From positions 1 to 64,000 of the forward strand of contig JAIYCD010000182.1 in NCBI GenBank assembly GCA_027488195.1: DNA of 64,000 bases. Direction: 5' to 3'. Shown here in pieces: positions 8,254-17,169 of the stretch; position 1 is the stretch's first letter, and each line of letters starts with the position of its first letter. The position numbers were made by a program, and so were the translations under genes. The stretch comes from Acetobacteraceae bacterium (lineage in GTDB: Bacteria > Pseudomonadota > Alphaproteobacteria > Acetobacterales > Acetobacteraceae). Under the pieces are notes generated by a model. That model saw only the letters and a list, made by a program, of their open reading frames with translations, ran no database searches and had not been told where the DNA came from.

Positions 8254-8294
8254 AGGATGGGCCGGTCCGAGCCATCCTGTCAAACATACGGACA
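8254..8294. promoter_or_regulatory. Candidate operator in the prpD-like/citE-like divergent promoter
   Basis: The 127-base space between the divergent starts holds AGGATGG-N11-CCATCCT (8254-8260 and 8272-8278) and directly beside it TGTC-N9-GACA (8278-8281 and 8291-8294). Such paired inverted repeats between divergent catabolic genes often bind the local regulator, here most simply the GntR/HutC protein at 9235. Neither repeat matches a GntR consensus that I can name with confidence. Confidence 0.35.
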
Positions 8295-8357
8295 AATCCA
8301 TCTGGACGCCGCCCGGCGCCGCGCCTATCAGCGAGGCAACACCGCAGGAGACGCCCG

Positions 8358-9251
8358 ATGACCGCCCCGAATCGCACCTTCCTCTTCGCCCCCGGCGACC
8401 ATGCCCGCCGCGCCGAGAAGGTGCTGACCGCCGGCGCCGATGCCTGCATCCTGGACCTCGAGGATGCGGTGGCGATCTCGGCCAAGGTGGGCGCCCGCGC
8501 CCTGGTGAATGCGGCGCTGGAGCGGCCGCGCACCTGCCGCGGCTTCGTCCGCGTGAACGCCTTCGACACGGAATTCTGCCCGGGCGACATCCAGGCCGTG
8601 ATCGGGCCGCATCTCGATGGCCTGGTGCTGCCCAAGCTCGAGGACCCCGCGCAGCTGGTGGCCGTGGACTGGCTGATCAGCGCCCTGGAGCGCGAGCGCG
8701 GACTGCCGAACCGCGGCATCGAGGTGATGCCCATCATCGAGACGGCACGCGGCATGGCGGGCCTCGCGGCGCTCACCGCCTGCGCCGGAACGCTGGGCGG
8801 GCGCGTGAAGCGCTTCAGCTTCGGCGCGGGCGACTACACGCTCGACCTCGGCATCACCTGGGACCTGGCCGAGACGGTGCTGGAGGGCGCGCGCGAGAAG
8901 ATGGTGCTGCACAGCCGCGCCGCTGGCCTCGAAGCGCCGATCGACACGGTCTGGATCGAGCTGCGCGAGATGGAGGCCTTCACCGCCTCCTGCGCGCGGG
9001 GCGTGGCCATGGGCTTCCAGGGGAAGCTCTGCATTCATCCGGACCAAATCGCCATCGCCAACGCCGCCTTCTCGCCGGCCGAGGCCGAGGTGGCGCGCGC
9101 CCGGCGCATCATCGCGGCCTTCGCCGAGGCCGAGGCGCAGGGCCTGGCCTCCATCCAGGTCGAGGGGCGCTTCGTGGACTACCCGATCGTGGACCGCGCG
9201 CAGCGCATCGTGGCGCTGGCCGAGCGGATCGGCCTCACAACTCGCGTTTGA
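8358..9251 (+). CDS. CitE-like CoA-ester lyase (HpcH/HpaI aldolase superfamily)
   Basis: A 297-residue TIM-barrel enzyme starting at ATG 8358 (MTAPNRTFLFAPGDH), with the ORF-track extension rejected because it is antisense to the PrpD gene. Motifs: FLFAPGD at 8, DACILDLEDAV at 34, LVLPKLEDP near 95, VMPIIETARG near 125, FSFGAGDYTLDLG near 155 and KLCIHPDQI near 225. The family cleaves or hydrolyses malyl-, citramalyl- or citryl-CoA-type thioesters with Mg2+. It is divergent from the PrpD operon, and its last 17 bases overlap the end of the GntR gene on the other strand. The exact thioester is unknown. Confidence 0.92.
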   Translation: MTAPNRTFLFAPGDHARRAEKVLTAGADACILDLEDAVAISAKVGARALVNAALERPRTCRGFVRVNAFDTEFCPGDIQAVIGPHLDGLVLPKLEDPAQLVAVDWLISALERERGLPNRGIEVMPIIETARGMAGLAALTACAGTLGGRVKRFSFGAGDYTLDLGITWDLAETVLEGAREKMVLHSRAAGLEAPIDTVWIELREMEAFTASCARGVAMGFQGKLCIHPDQIAIANAAFSPAEAEVARARRIIAAFAEAEAQGLASIQVEGRFVDYPIVDRAQRIVALAERIGLTTRV

Positions 9252-10011
9252 GGGTCGCCCGGTAGGTGAAACGCGGTGCTGGGTGGCAGCCATCCGACAC
9301 CTCGAAGACGCGGCCATTCTGATCCAGGTAGCGCCGGCCGATCATCAGCGCCGGCGCACCGGGCTCGACTTCCAGCAGCGCCGCCTGCGCCTCGGGCACG
9401 CCGCCGGCAGAGAGATCCACCTCGACCGAGGAGAGCTGCAATCCGAAGCGGCGCTCGATCAGCGCATAGACCGAGACGGGCTGCTGGCCGATCTCCTCGA
9501 TCACGGCGGCGTATTCGGTGGGGATATGGATGATGGTGAAGGCGATGGGCGCCGTGGTCAGCCGCACGCGGCGGATGCCCTCCACCCGGAGCCAGGCCTC
9601 GCCCACGGGAACGCCGGGGACGTCGCTCGCCGGCACCTCGCGCGCGCGGAGAACGGTGAGGCGGGTTTCCTCCGGATATTGCAGCAACCCGCCCATATTG
9701 GTGAGCTCCTGCACGAAGCGGCCACGATTCTCATGCGCGATGACCGTGGTGCCGCTGCCCTGCCGGCGGGAGACGAGCCCCGCCTCCTCCACCAGGCGCA
9801 GCGCCTCGCGGATGGTGTGGCGCGAGGCGGCATAGAGGGCGCAAAGCTCCGTCTCGGTCGGCAGCATGCTGCCGATGGCGTGCTGCCCGCCCCGGATTTG
9901 CGCCAGAAGCTCGTCACTGATCTGCCGGTACCGCGGGCGCGGATCCGCGCTGGAGTTCGCGATGTCGCGCCGGCCCGTGCCGTCACCCCTGATTGTGTCG
10001 CCCTTGGTCAC
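9235..10011 (-). CDS. GntR-family regulator, HutC/FarR type with UTRA domain
   Basis: 258 residues. The winged helix occupies about 24-92 (PRYRQISDELLAQIRGG, LPTETELCALYAASRHTIREAL, GLVSRRQGSGTTV), and a UTRA ligand-binding domain follows (WLRVEGIRRV, YAAVIEEIG, VYALIERRFGL, LMIGRRYLDQNGRVFEV). UTRA proteins usually respond to small carboxylates or phosphosugars from the pathway they control. The gene is convergent with the CitE-like gene and close to the two catabolic operons, so it probably controls them; the inverted repeats at 8254-8294 are candidate targets. Confidence 0.92.
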   Translation of the reverse strand: MTKGDTIRGDGTGRRDIANSSADPRPRYRQISDELLAQIRGGQHAIGSMLPTETELCALYAASRHTIREALRLVEEAGLVSRRQGSGTTVIAHENRGRFVQELTNMGGLLQYPEETRLTVLRAREVPASDVPGVPVGEAWLRVEGIRRVRLTTAPIAFTIIHIPTEYAAVIEEIGQQPVSVYALIERRFGLQLSSVEVDLSAGGVPEAQAALLEVEPGAPALMIGRRYLDQNGRVFEVSDGCHPAPRFTYRATLKREL

Positions 10012-10040
10012 GGCGCCCCCCGATTACATTCCCCACCTAG

Positions 10041-10586
10041 TTAACCGGGCTCCTTCACCAAGGCCAGCAGAGAACGCCATCGAGGGTCGGTCACGTCCTC
10101 GGCCCATTCGAAACCGGCCATTTCGGTGGTGATGATCTCGGCGCCGGCGCGCGCCAGGCGGGCCAGCGCCGCCTCTCGGCTGGAACCGCGGCGTGATCCC
10201 ATCGCGTCCCCCGCCGCCCAGACGCGGCGGCCGAGGCCCAGCAGGCCGAGCGCCGTCTGCATCACGCAGATATGCGCCTCATAGCCGCAGATCACGATAT
10301 CGCTGCGCTCCGGCGGCAAGGCGTCCCGGAAGGCGGAGGTGCGGCAGGCGTCGAAGCTGGTCTTGTGAAAGGTCTTTTCGCTGAGCGCCGCCAGCTCCGG
10401 CAGCAGGGGGCCGATGCGGTCCGGGCAATGCTCGGTCGCCCAGACGGGAATGTCGAAGAGCTTGGCGAGTTGCGCCAAGCGCTGCGCCTCGCGCGCCACG
10501 GCCGCGCCGCCCTCGATGGCAGGGTGCAGCTTGCCCTGCAGATCCACGAGCAGGAGTAGCGAGGTCCGCCGGTCCAGGGTGATCAT
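10041..10586 (-). CDS. Isochorismatase-family cysteine hydrolase
   Basis: 181 residues. The Asp-Lys-Cys catalytic set is present: Asp15 in LLLVDLQGKLHPAI, the Lys in KTFHKTSFDA, and the Cys in GYEAHICVMQTAL near 110. This family hydrolyses small amides and vinyl ethers such as nicotinamide or isochorismate; the short YcaC/DUF-like members have unknown substrates. Its start overlaps the end of the TetR gene by 4 bases, so the two form an operon, and the TetR protein may sense its substrate. Confidence 0.92.
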   Translation of the reverse strand: MITLDRRTSLLLLVDLQGKLHPAIEGGAAVAREAQRLAQLAKLFDIPVWATEHCPDRIGPLLPELAALSEKTFHKTSFDACRTSAFRDALPPERSDIVICGYEAHICVMQTALGLLGLGRRVWAAGDAMGSRRGSSREAALARLARAGAEIITTEMAGFEWAEDVTDPRWRSLLALVKEPG

Positions 10587-11149
10587 GACTTGCCCTCCAG
10601 CATGCGCTCCATCAATCCACGCGCGGCCAATCCGAACAAGCGCAAACGGCGTGTCTCGGACAAGACCAGCAGGCCCACGGCCTGGGCAAAAATTTCCGCC
10701 AGCAGCGCATCGGGCTCGGCGGAGCGTTCGGCCGCCGCGGCGCGGATGGGCGAGAGCGCCTCCAGCAGCAGGGCATTCAGTTCCGGGTCCACACCCTGCC
10801 CCAACCCGCGCGGTGCCGGTCCGCCCGGGCCGAGATAGAGGCCAAGCGCGAGCTCCTGCGGACGTGCCGCGTAGAAATCGAACAGCGCCAGCGCGCCCGC
10901 GCGAAATGCGTCGTCACCGGTGGCCGCCGCCTCGATCCTGGCCTTGAGCTCGGCGAGCGAGGCGCGCAGCAGCTCGGCATAGATCGCCTCGCGGCTGTCG
11001 AAATGGAAATAGAGCGCGGCCGGCGTATAGCCCGCACGGGCCGCAATGGCGCGCAGGCTGGCGCCTTCGAGCCCCTGCTCGGCGAAGACTTCCCGCGCGG
11101 CATCCAGGATGCGTTGCCGGCCCAGTTCCTTCTTGGAGGAGACACTCAT
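10583..11149 (-). CDS. TetR/AcrR-family transcriptional regulator
   Basis: 188 residues with an N-terminal helix-turn-helix (RILDAAREVFAEQGLEGASLRAIAARAGYTPAALYFHF, about 12-52) and an all-helical ligand-binding domain. It is transcribed divergently from the HpaB-family gene across 56 bases, which suggests autoregulation and control of that gene. The intergenic segment contains a small AAC-N3-GTT repeat, but no convincing long operator. Confidence 0.92.
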   Translation of the reverse strand: MSVSSKKELGRQRILDAAREVFAEQGLEGASLRAIAARAGYTPAALYFHFDSREAIYAELLRASLAELKARIEAAATGDDAFRAGALALFDFYAARPQELALGLYLGPGGPAPRGLGQGVDPELNALLLEALSPIRAAAAERSAEPDALLAEIFAQAVGLLVLSETRRLRLFGLAARGLMERMLEGKS

Positions 11150-11205
11150 TGACGCGCATAATCGAACAGCGTTAGATTTTTGGCAAGCACTCAGGGAATG
11201 CGGCC

Positions 11206-12735
11206 ATGCTGATATCCTCCGAAGCCTACAGGGACTCGCTCCGCGCGCTTTCCCCGCGTGTCTTCGTCAATGGCCAGCAGGTGAAGAGCGTGGCGGATGA
11301 GCCGCTGCTCGCCCCCGGCATCAACGCCCTCGGCGTCACCTATGACTTCGCCCTGCGCGCAGAATACCAGAAGCTGATGGTGGCGACGCAGCAGGGCTCG
11401 GGACGCGTCACCAATCGCATGTTGCACGTCAATGGCAGCACGGATGACCTGCTGACCAAGCTCGAAGCGGTGCGCCTGCTCTGCCGCGAATCCGGCTGCG
11501 CGCAGCGCTACCTGGCGCATGACGCGCTGAACGCGCTGCACCAGGGCACCAGGCGCGCCGATGACGAGCATGGCGGCGAGCGCCACGCCCGCTTCCTCGC
11601 CTATCTCGACGATGTGCAGGCGCGCGATCTCTCGCTCGGCATCGCGATGACGGATGCGAAGGGCGACCGCTCCAAACGGCCCGGCCAGCAGGCCAATCGC
11701 GACGTGCATGTCCATATCAAGGAACGGCGCCCGGATGGCATCGTGATCCGCGGCACCAAGGCCATCGTCACCGGCGCGCCCTACATGCATGAATTCCTCG
11801 TCATGCCCTGCCGCACCATGACGCCCGAGGATGCCGATTTCGCCGTCTGCTGCGCCGTGCCCGTGGACGCGGAGGGCATCACCATCGTGGCCCGCCCCGC
11901 CGGCCGCCCGGGCGAAGCGGCAGCCCGCTTCAGCAACAAGTATGGCCAGTCCACCGGCGTCGTGATGTTCGAGGATGTCTTCGTCCCCTGGGAACGGGTC
12001 TTCTTCGCTGGCGAGACGGTGGAAGCCGGCTTCATGACCACCAGCTACGCCACGCATCACCGCCATTCCTGCATCGCCGCCCGCGCCGGTTTCGGCGACC
12101 TGCTGATCGGCGCGGGCGCGCTGATGATCGAGGCCAACGGCCTGGACACTGACCGCCACGCCCATGTGCGTGATGCGATGGTGGACCTCATCAAGATCGT
12201 CGAGGGCTTCTTCGCTTGCGGTGTGGCCGCCAGCGTCTATGGCACGCGCGACCCGTCCGGTGCCGTGATGCCGGAGACGGTATTCAGCAATATCGGCAAG
12301 CTGCTGCTGGCGACGCAGGTCTATGACATGCACCGCCTCGCGCATTACGTCTCGGGCGGCTTGATCGTGGCCTTGCCCGGCCCTGATGAAGACCATAACC
12401 CCGAGACCGCCGCCTCGCTCTCCGCCGTACTCGCCGGCCGCGCCGACATCCCGGCCGAGAAGCGCCTGGATGTGGCGCGCTTCATGGAGGATCTGACGGC
12501 TTCCAACCAGGGCGGCTGGTATTCCGTGATCTCGCTGCATGGCGGCGGCAGCCCCGAGGCGATGAAGCGCGAGATCTGGCGGAATTACCCCGTGGAGGAG
12601 CGCAGCGCCCTGGTCGAGCGGCTGCTCGACCGCGGCATCCTCGACGAGGGCAAACGGACCTCCAAGCAGCCCGGCCGCTGCTGCGAGACGGGCTGCGAGC
12701 CGCCTGCCCTGCCCGCCCGCAACGCGGCCGAGTGA
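11206..12735 (+). CDS. 4-hydroxyphenylacetate 3-hydroxylase (HpaB) family protein, close to 4-hydroxybutyryl-CoA dehydratase
   Basis: 509 residues with an acyl-CoA-dehydrogenase-like fold expected. GIAMTDAKGDRSKRP at 145 and KYGQSTGVVMFEDVFVPWERVF near 245 place it in the HpaB / 4-hydroxybutyryl-CoA dehydratase superfamily. In the dehydratase a [4Fe-4S] cluster is held by Cys99, Cys103, His292 and Cys299 (from memory). Here the matching stretches are GCAQRYLAHDALN (Cys98 kept, second Cys now Tyr102) and HHRHSCIAARAG (third Cys position appears as Ala), so a cluster-dependent dehydratase is unlikely. Flavin-dependent hydroxylation or isomerisation remains possible. The C-terminus has an odd Cys cluster, GRCCETGC. 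The start at 11206 follows the divergent TetR promoter region. Confidence 0.88.
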   Translation: MLISSEAYRDSLRALSPRVFVNGQQVKSVADEPLLAPGINALGVTYDFALRAEYQKLMVATQQGSGRVTNRMLHVNGSTDDLLTKLEAVRLLCRESGCAQRYLAHDALNALHQGTRRADDEHGGERHARFLAYLDDVQARDLSLGIAMTDAKGDRSKRPGQQANRDVHVHIKERRPDGIVIRGTKAIVTGAPYMHEFLVMPCRTMTPEDADFAVCCAVPVDAEGITIVARPAGRPGEAAARFSNKYGQSTGVVMFEDVFVPWERVFFAGETVEAGFMTTSYATHHRHSCIAARAGFGDLLIGAGALMIEANGLDTDRHAHVRDAMVDLIKIVEGFFACGVAASVYGTRDPSGAVMPETVFSNIGKLLLATQVYDMHRLAHYVSGGLIVALPGPDEDHNPETAASLSAVLAGRADIPAEKRLDVARFMEDLTASNQGGWYSVISLHGGGSPEAMKREIWRNYPVEERSALVERLLDRGILDEGKRTSKQPGRCCETGCEPPALPARNAAE

Positions 12736-12737
12736 GG

Positions 12738-14810
12738 CTACGCCGCGCGGATCGCGCCCAGGAAGCCGTCCACCTTGCCTCGCAGGGCCGCGGCCTGCTC
12801 GGAAAGCCCGGCTGATGCCTCGCGCAGGCCGAAGGTCGCGGCAGCCGTGACCTCCGCCCCTTCGCGCACCTGTGCGGTCTGGCGGGAGACTTCCTCGGTG
12901 CCGCTCGCCGCGCGGGAGACGGCGCCGCCGATCTCCCTGGTCGCCGCCGCCTGCTCCTCCGCTGCCGCTGCCACCTTCTCGGCGATGGCGCTCACCTCCG
13001 CGATGGTGCGACCGATGCCGCGAATGGCATCGGCCGTGCGCGCCGTCTCCCCCTGCATCGCCCCGATCTGCTCGCGGATCTGATCCGTGGCCTTGGCGGT
13101 CTGCGCGGCCAGCGCCTTCACCTCGCCCGCGACCACGGCGAAGCCCTTGCCGGCATCGCCCGCCCGCGCCGCCTCGATCGTCGCGTTCAACGCCAGCAGG
13201 TTCGTCTGGGCGGCGATGGAATTGATCAGCACCACCACGTCGCCAATGCGCTGCGCGCCCTCCACCAGGACGCCCACAGCGGCATCCGTCGCGCGCGTAT
13301 CCTCCGCCGCCCTGGAGGCGATGCGGGCGCTTTCCGCGACCTGATGCGCCACCTGGGCGATGCTGGCCGCGAGTTCCTCGGTGGAGTTGGCGACGAGTCC
13401 TACCTCCTCGAAGGCGCTGCCCGCCGCGCGCGCCATGTCCTCCGCCCGGCCACGCGCATCCTCGGCGGCACGGCCGAGTTGATCGGCCGTGCCGTCCAGC
13501 GGTGCGGCGGCGGCCGCGAATGCGCCCAGGGTTTCCGCCACCTCCGCCTCGAACGTCCGGATCAGGTCCTGCGTCCGCTCCCCCTCGGCCAGCTTGGCGG
13601 CCTGAGCGGCCGCGGCCGAGGCCTCGGCAGCGCGGGCGGCCTCGGCATTGTGGCGCAGCACCTCCAGCGCGCCGGCCATCTGGCCGATTTCGTCGCGGCG
13701 CCCGTCATGCGGGATCTTCCGGGTGAGGTCGCCATCCGCCATGTGCTGCACGCTTTGCGTGAGCTCGATCACCGGCGTCACCACCCGCCGGCGCAGCAGG
13801 GCCGCCAGCCCCACCAGCAACAGCCCGGTGAGCAGCGCACATGTCAGCACCATCGCAAGGCTCCGCCATGCCGCGGCTTCGGCCTTCGCCGCATCGGCCA
13901 CCGCGGCCTCCAGCGCCGCGTCGCGCAGCAGCAGGATCTGCTGCAGGGCGGGCGTGGCCCAGGCCGTGAAGGCATCGCCCGTCAGCGGATAGGCGGCCCC
14001 GGTGCGCCCTGCCGCGACCAGCGCCTCGGTCATCCGCGCCGGTTCGCCGAAGTAGCGTGTCTGCACCTCGGCCACCGCCTGCGCGACGCGCGGCGGCTCG
14101 CCCAACATGCGGACCACCACGCGCGCGCGGTTCCACCCACTCTCGACGGCCATGGCCGCCCCGGCAATCGTCTCCAGCTCTGCGGACGTCAACGCGCGGC
14201 CGCTGTTCAGCGCAGTACCGATCGGCACGATCCGGCGGCTCGCCGCATCCCGGATGTCCCAGGTGATGCGCGCAACCAGCAAAAGGCCCTCAAGCCCACC
14301 TCCCGCCGCCGCCACGGCACGGTGGCTGCCATCCAGCAATTGGCTGACGCTGGACAGAATCTCACCATAGGCGGCCTGCGGTCGGCCGCGCAGCGCGGCG
14401 TCACGGGCGGCGAGCGGCTGTTGGGCGGCAGGCCGCAGGGTTCCGCGCAGCGCCGCAAGCTCGGCCGGCATGGCGTCCAGGCGGCGCAGCCCTGCCTCAA
14501 GGCCGGCGGCGCGCAGGGCCCCGAGCGTCCGCTGCAGCGCGGCATCCGTCTCGACCTCCACCGCGCGCAGCCGCTCCATCACGGCGACATCCGCGGCGCC
14601 AGACGCGTTCATGCGGATCACGTAGTTGCCGCGCTCGATCACCAGGCGCTCGGTCAGGCGCAGCAGATCGGCCGAGACGGCAACCTGCCCCGCCGCTTCG
14701 CGTGCGGCCACCGCCTTGCGGAACTCGCCCACGGCAAGGCCGCCGGCAAGGATCGCGGCGACGCAGCCGATCGACAGCATCGCCAGATTGAACAAAGTGC
14801 CCACGCGCAT
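12738..14810 (-). CDS. Methyl-accepting chemotaxis protein
   Basis: 690 residues. A first membrane helix at about 6-27, a periplasmic helical sensor region to about 310, a second membrane helix ([20 protein letters not shown]) near 315, a HAMP domain ([22 protein letters not shown], 340-395), then the cytoplasmic signalling domain with the conserved hairpin tip ([23 protein letters not shown]) and the following [15 protein letters not shown] segment. It senses an unknown ligand and controls CheA. No CheA or CheW gene is nearby. The gene is convergent with the HpaB-family gene, with 2 bases between the stops, and divergent from the CheZ-like gene. Confidence 0.95.
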   Translation of the reverse strand: MRVGTLFNLAMLSIGCVAAILAGGLAVGEFRKAVAAREAAGQVAVSADLLRLTERLVIERGNYVIRMNASGAADVAVMERLRAVEVETDAALQRTLGALRAAGLEAGLRRLDAMPAELAALRGTLRPAAQQPLAARDAALRGRPQAAYGEILSSVSQLLDGSHRAVAAAGGGLEGLLLVARITWDIRDAASRRIVPIGTALNSGRALTSAELETIAGAAMAVESGWNRARVVVRMLGEPPRVAQAVAEVQTRYFGEPARMTEALVAAGRTGAAYPLTGDAFTAWATPALQQILLLRDAALEAAVADAAKAEAAAWRSLAMVLTCALLTGLLLVGLAALLRRRVVTPVIELTQSVQHMADGDLTRKIPHDGRRDEIGQMAGALEVLRHNAEAARAAEASAAAAQAAKLAEGERTQDLIRTFEAEVAETLGAFAAAAAPLDGTADQLGRAAEDARGRAEDMARAAGSAFEEVGLVANSTEELAASIAQVAHQVAESARIASRAAEDTRATDAAVGVLVEGAQRIGDVVVLINSIAAQTNLLALNATIEAARAGDAGKGFAVVAGEVKALAAQTAKATDQIREQIGAMQGETARTADAIRGIGRTIAEVSAIAEKVAAAAEEQAAATREIGGAVSRAASGTEEVSRQTAQVREGAEVTAAATFGLREASAGLSEQAAALRGKVDGFLGAIRAA

Positions 14811-14949
14811 CGGCCCATATCCCTCTCGACCACAGTCCGCGACACATAGGCCCCAAGCCTTGATGATCCGTGAAGAATGGCCGTTAACCGCGATTTCATG
14901 CCTCCTCCCCTATCCCCGCGTGGTTTCCAGATGGACGAGGTGCCCGAGC

Positions 14950-15573
14950 ATGCCGAACGAGATCACGCCTGCCCTGCAGGATGCGTTGACCGCCGCCGTC
15001 GGCGCCGCCGTGCGCGCCGAGGTCCAGCCCCTCTTCCATGAACTGAACCGCTTCGTGGACCGCCGTATTGCCGAACTCAGCGCGGAGTTGCACGCCAGCG
15101 TCCAGCTGGCCGACATGACGGAGGAGAAAATCTCGCGCGAGCTGGCGCAGGTGCATGAGCGGATCGCGAACCTCGTCGCGATGCCCGCCGAGGCCAGCCG
15201 CAACAGTGGCGTGGAGCTGGAGGCGGTGGTCATGGCCACGGAATCCGCCGCCAACGTCATCCTCGAAGCCGCGGAAGCGATCCAGGACTGGATCATGCGC
15301 GGCCAGCCAGACGCGGAGGGGATGCAGGACCTCGCTGACAAGGTGAATGCCATCTTCGAGGCCTGCAGCTTCCAGGACGTGACCGGCCAGCGCATCCGCC
15401 GCGCCATCCAGCATTTGCAGCAGGTGGAGACGATGCTGGAGCGCGTGCTGCCCGGCCAGGCACGGCCAGCCGAGAGCAAGGTGGTGGTGCGCACACAGAT
15501 GCAAACCGTGGCCGCGGCACCCACCGCCGCCGACCTCGCCCAGGCCGACATCGACGCCCTGCTCAACGCCTGA
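14950..15573 (+). CDS. cheZ: CheZ-like chemotaxis protein phosphatase
   Basis: 207 residues, start ATG at 14950 (MPNEITPALQDALTA); the ORF-track N-terminal extension is antisense to the MCP gene. The protein is a long helical hairpin with ACSFQDVTGQRIRRAIQHL near 137, matching the CheZ catalytic motif (QDLTGQ in E. coli) that supplies the Gln for dephosphorylating CheY-P. The C-terminus ADIDALLNA resembles the CheY-binding tail of CheZ (and the FliM/FliN-type xxDIDALL peptide), joined by a flexible linker. CheZ is uncommon but known in alphaproteobacteria. No other che gene is close except the divergent receptor. Confidence 0.85.
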   Translation: MPNEITPALQDALTAAVGAAVRAEVQPLFHELNRFVDRRIAELSAELHASVQLADMTEEKISRELAQVHERIANLVAMPAEASRNSGVELEAVVMATESAANVILEAAEAIQDWIMRGQPDAEGMQDLADKVNAIFEACSFQDVTGQRIRRAIQHLQQVETMLERVLPGQARPAESKVVVRTQMQTVAAAPTAADLAQADIDALLNA

Positions 15574-16336
15574 GGCGGAGCACCCAGGCGAGCAGGCCAA
15601 GGCCGCCGGCCAGCCCCAACATCACGACCGACAGCGCATTGGCCTCGGGCGTCATGCCCAGGCGCAGCTGCGAGAAGAGGTAGACCGGCAGGGTTGTGGC
15701 GCCCGGCCCGGAGACAAAGCTCGCCAGCACCACGTCATCAAGCGAGAGGGTGAAGGCCAGCAGCCATCCCGCCACAAGGCTCGGCGCGATCAAGGGCAGG
15801 GTGATGGTGCGAAACACGACGGCCGGGCTCGCGCCCAGATCCGCCGCCGCTTCCTCCAGCGCCGGATCGAGACCGGCGAGCCGCGCCTGCACCAGCACCG
15901 CCACATAGGCCATGCCCAGGGCCGCATGCGCGAGCCAGACCGTGACGGCGCCGCGTTGCGCCGGCCAGCCCGTCAGCGCCTGAAGGCCGACGAAGAGCAG
16001 CAGCAAGGCGAGGCCCATCACGACCTCGGGTAACACGAGCGGCGCGCCGGCCAGCACGCCGAAGATCGGCCGCCCGGCAAAGCGCCCGTGCCGCGCCAGC
16101 ACCCAGCCAAGCGACAGGCCGAGAACAGTGGCGAGGGAGGCGGCGGCGGCGCCGATGCGTAGCGAGAGCCAGGCCGCCTCAACCAATCGCTCATTGCCCG
16201 CCAGCGCCTCGAACCAGCGCAGCGAGAAGCCGCCCCATTGAAAGGGAATGCGGCTGCCGGAGAAGGCGTAGGCGGCCATGAGCAGGATCGGCGCCCAGAG
16301 AAAGGCCAGCCCGAGCGTGAGGAAGAAGCGTTTCAT
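15563..16336 (-). CDS. ABC transporter permease, PotI type (polyamine-like importer)
   Basis: 257 residues with about six membrane helices beginning MKRFFLTLGLAFLWAPILLMAAY, and the cytoplasmic EAA loop (LEEAAADLGASPAVVFRTITLPLIAPSL) near 150 that docks with the ATPase. The longer ORF-track frame (578 aa) is a shadow over the upstream permease gene; the real start is ATG 16336, which overlaps the upstream gene by 4 bases. This is the last gene of the four-gene operon, and its end overlaps the end of the CheZ-like gene by 11 bases on the other strand. A polyamine substrate is inferred from the receptor. Confidence 0.92.
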   Translation of the reverse strand: MKRFFLTLGLAFLWAPILLMAAYAFSGSRIPFQWGGFSLRWFEALAGNERLVEAAWLSLRIGAAAASLATVLGLSLGWVLARHGRFAGRPIFGVLAGAPLVLPEVVMGLALLLLFVGLQALTGWPAQRGAVTVWLAHAALGMAYVAVLVQARLAGLDPALEEAAADLGASPAVVFRTITLPLIAPSLVAGWLLAFTLSLDDVVLASFVSGPGATTLPVYLFSQLRLGMTPEANALSVVMLGLAGGLGLLAWVLRLRR

Positions 16337-17169
16337 CGCGCCACCGACAAACGCTGGTAGAGCGCGATCGGCAGCAGCAACAGTGCCAGCAGCGCGGTAG
16401 AGAGCACGGCCGCCGCCGGCCAGTCGCGCGTCTGGAAGAACTCGCCCCAGATCGCGCGGCCGAAGAGCACGGAATCCGGCGCGCCCAGTACCTCGGGGAT
16501 CACGACCTCCCCCGCGGCCGGGATGAAGACCAGCAGGAAGGCCGCAGCCGCGGCGGGGGCGGCCAGCGGCAGGGTGATCGTCACGAAGACCATCCAGCGG
16601 CTGGCACCCAGGTCGGCCGCCGCTTCCTCCAGCCGCCGGTCGCGCCGCGCGAGCGTCGCGGTGAGGGGCAGGATGGCGAAGGGCAGGTAGCCATGCACCA
16701 TGCCAAGCAGCATCGCGCCCTCGCTGTAGAGCAGCGGCAGGGGCTCGGCGATGAGGCCCGCCTGCAACAGCGTCGCGTTGATCCAGCCGGCATCGCGCAG
16801 CAATCCCACCCAGGCCGCCAGGCGCAGCACGAAGCCGGACCAGAAGGGCAGCAGCACCAGCGCCAGCAGCGGCGCCTGCCAGCGCGGCGCGGCCGAGGCG
16901 ATGCCGAGCGCCATGCCGAAGCCCACCACCAGGCAGAGCGTGGCGGTGATGGCGGCCAGGCGGAGCGAGCGCAGCGCCGCATCCAGGTAGTAGGTGTCGG
17001 CAAAAAGCAGGGTCCAGGCTTCCAGGCTGCCCTGCCATCCCTCGCGCCCGATGGGCGGGATCACGGGCGGCACGCCAGGGGCCGAGGTGCCGAAGCCCAT
17101 GCCGAGCACGATCACCAGCGGCGCCGCCACCAGCATCATCAGGGCCAGCCAGGCGCCAGCGCGGATCAT
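16333..17169 (-). CDS. ABC transporter permease, PotH type
   Basis: 278 residues, about six membrane helices, with the EAA loop LEEAAADLGASRWMVFVTITLPLAAPAAAA near 170. A large periplasmic loop after the first helix (GTSAPGVPPVIPPIGREGWQGSLEAW) is typical of the PotB/PotH partner. It overlaps both neighbours by 4 bases (ATGA), which indicates tight translational coupling within the importer operon. Confidence 0.92.
   Translation of the reverse strand: MIRAGAWLALMMLVAAPLVIVLGMGFGTSAPGVPPVIPPIGREGWQGSLEAWTLLFADTYYLDAALRSLRLAAITATLCLVVGFGMALGIASAAPRWQAPLLALVLLPFWSGFVLRLAAWVGLLRDAGWINATLLQAGLIAEPLPLLYSEGAMLLGMVHGYLPFAILPLTATLARRDRRLEEAAADLGASRWMVFVTITLPLAAPAAAAAFLLVFIPAAGEVVIPEVLGAPDSVLFGRAIWGEFFQTRDWPAAAVLSTALLALLLLPIALYQRLSVAR

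Noticed and set aside
11206-12735. Annotation as 4-hydroxybutyryl-CoA dehydratase
   Set aside because: Two of the expected iron-sulfur ligands appear substituted, so only the superfamily can be claimed.
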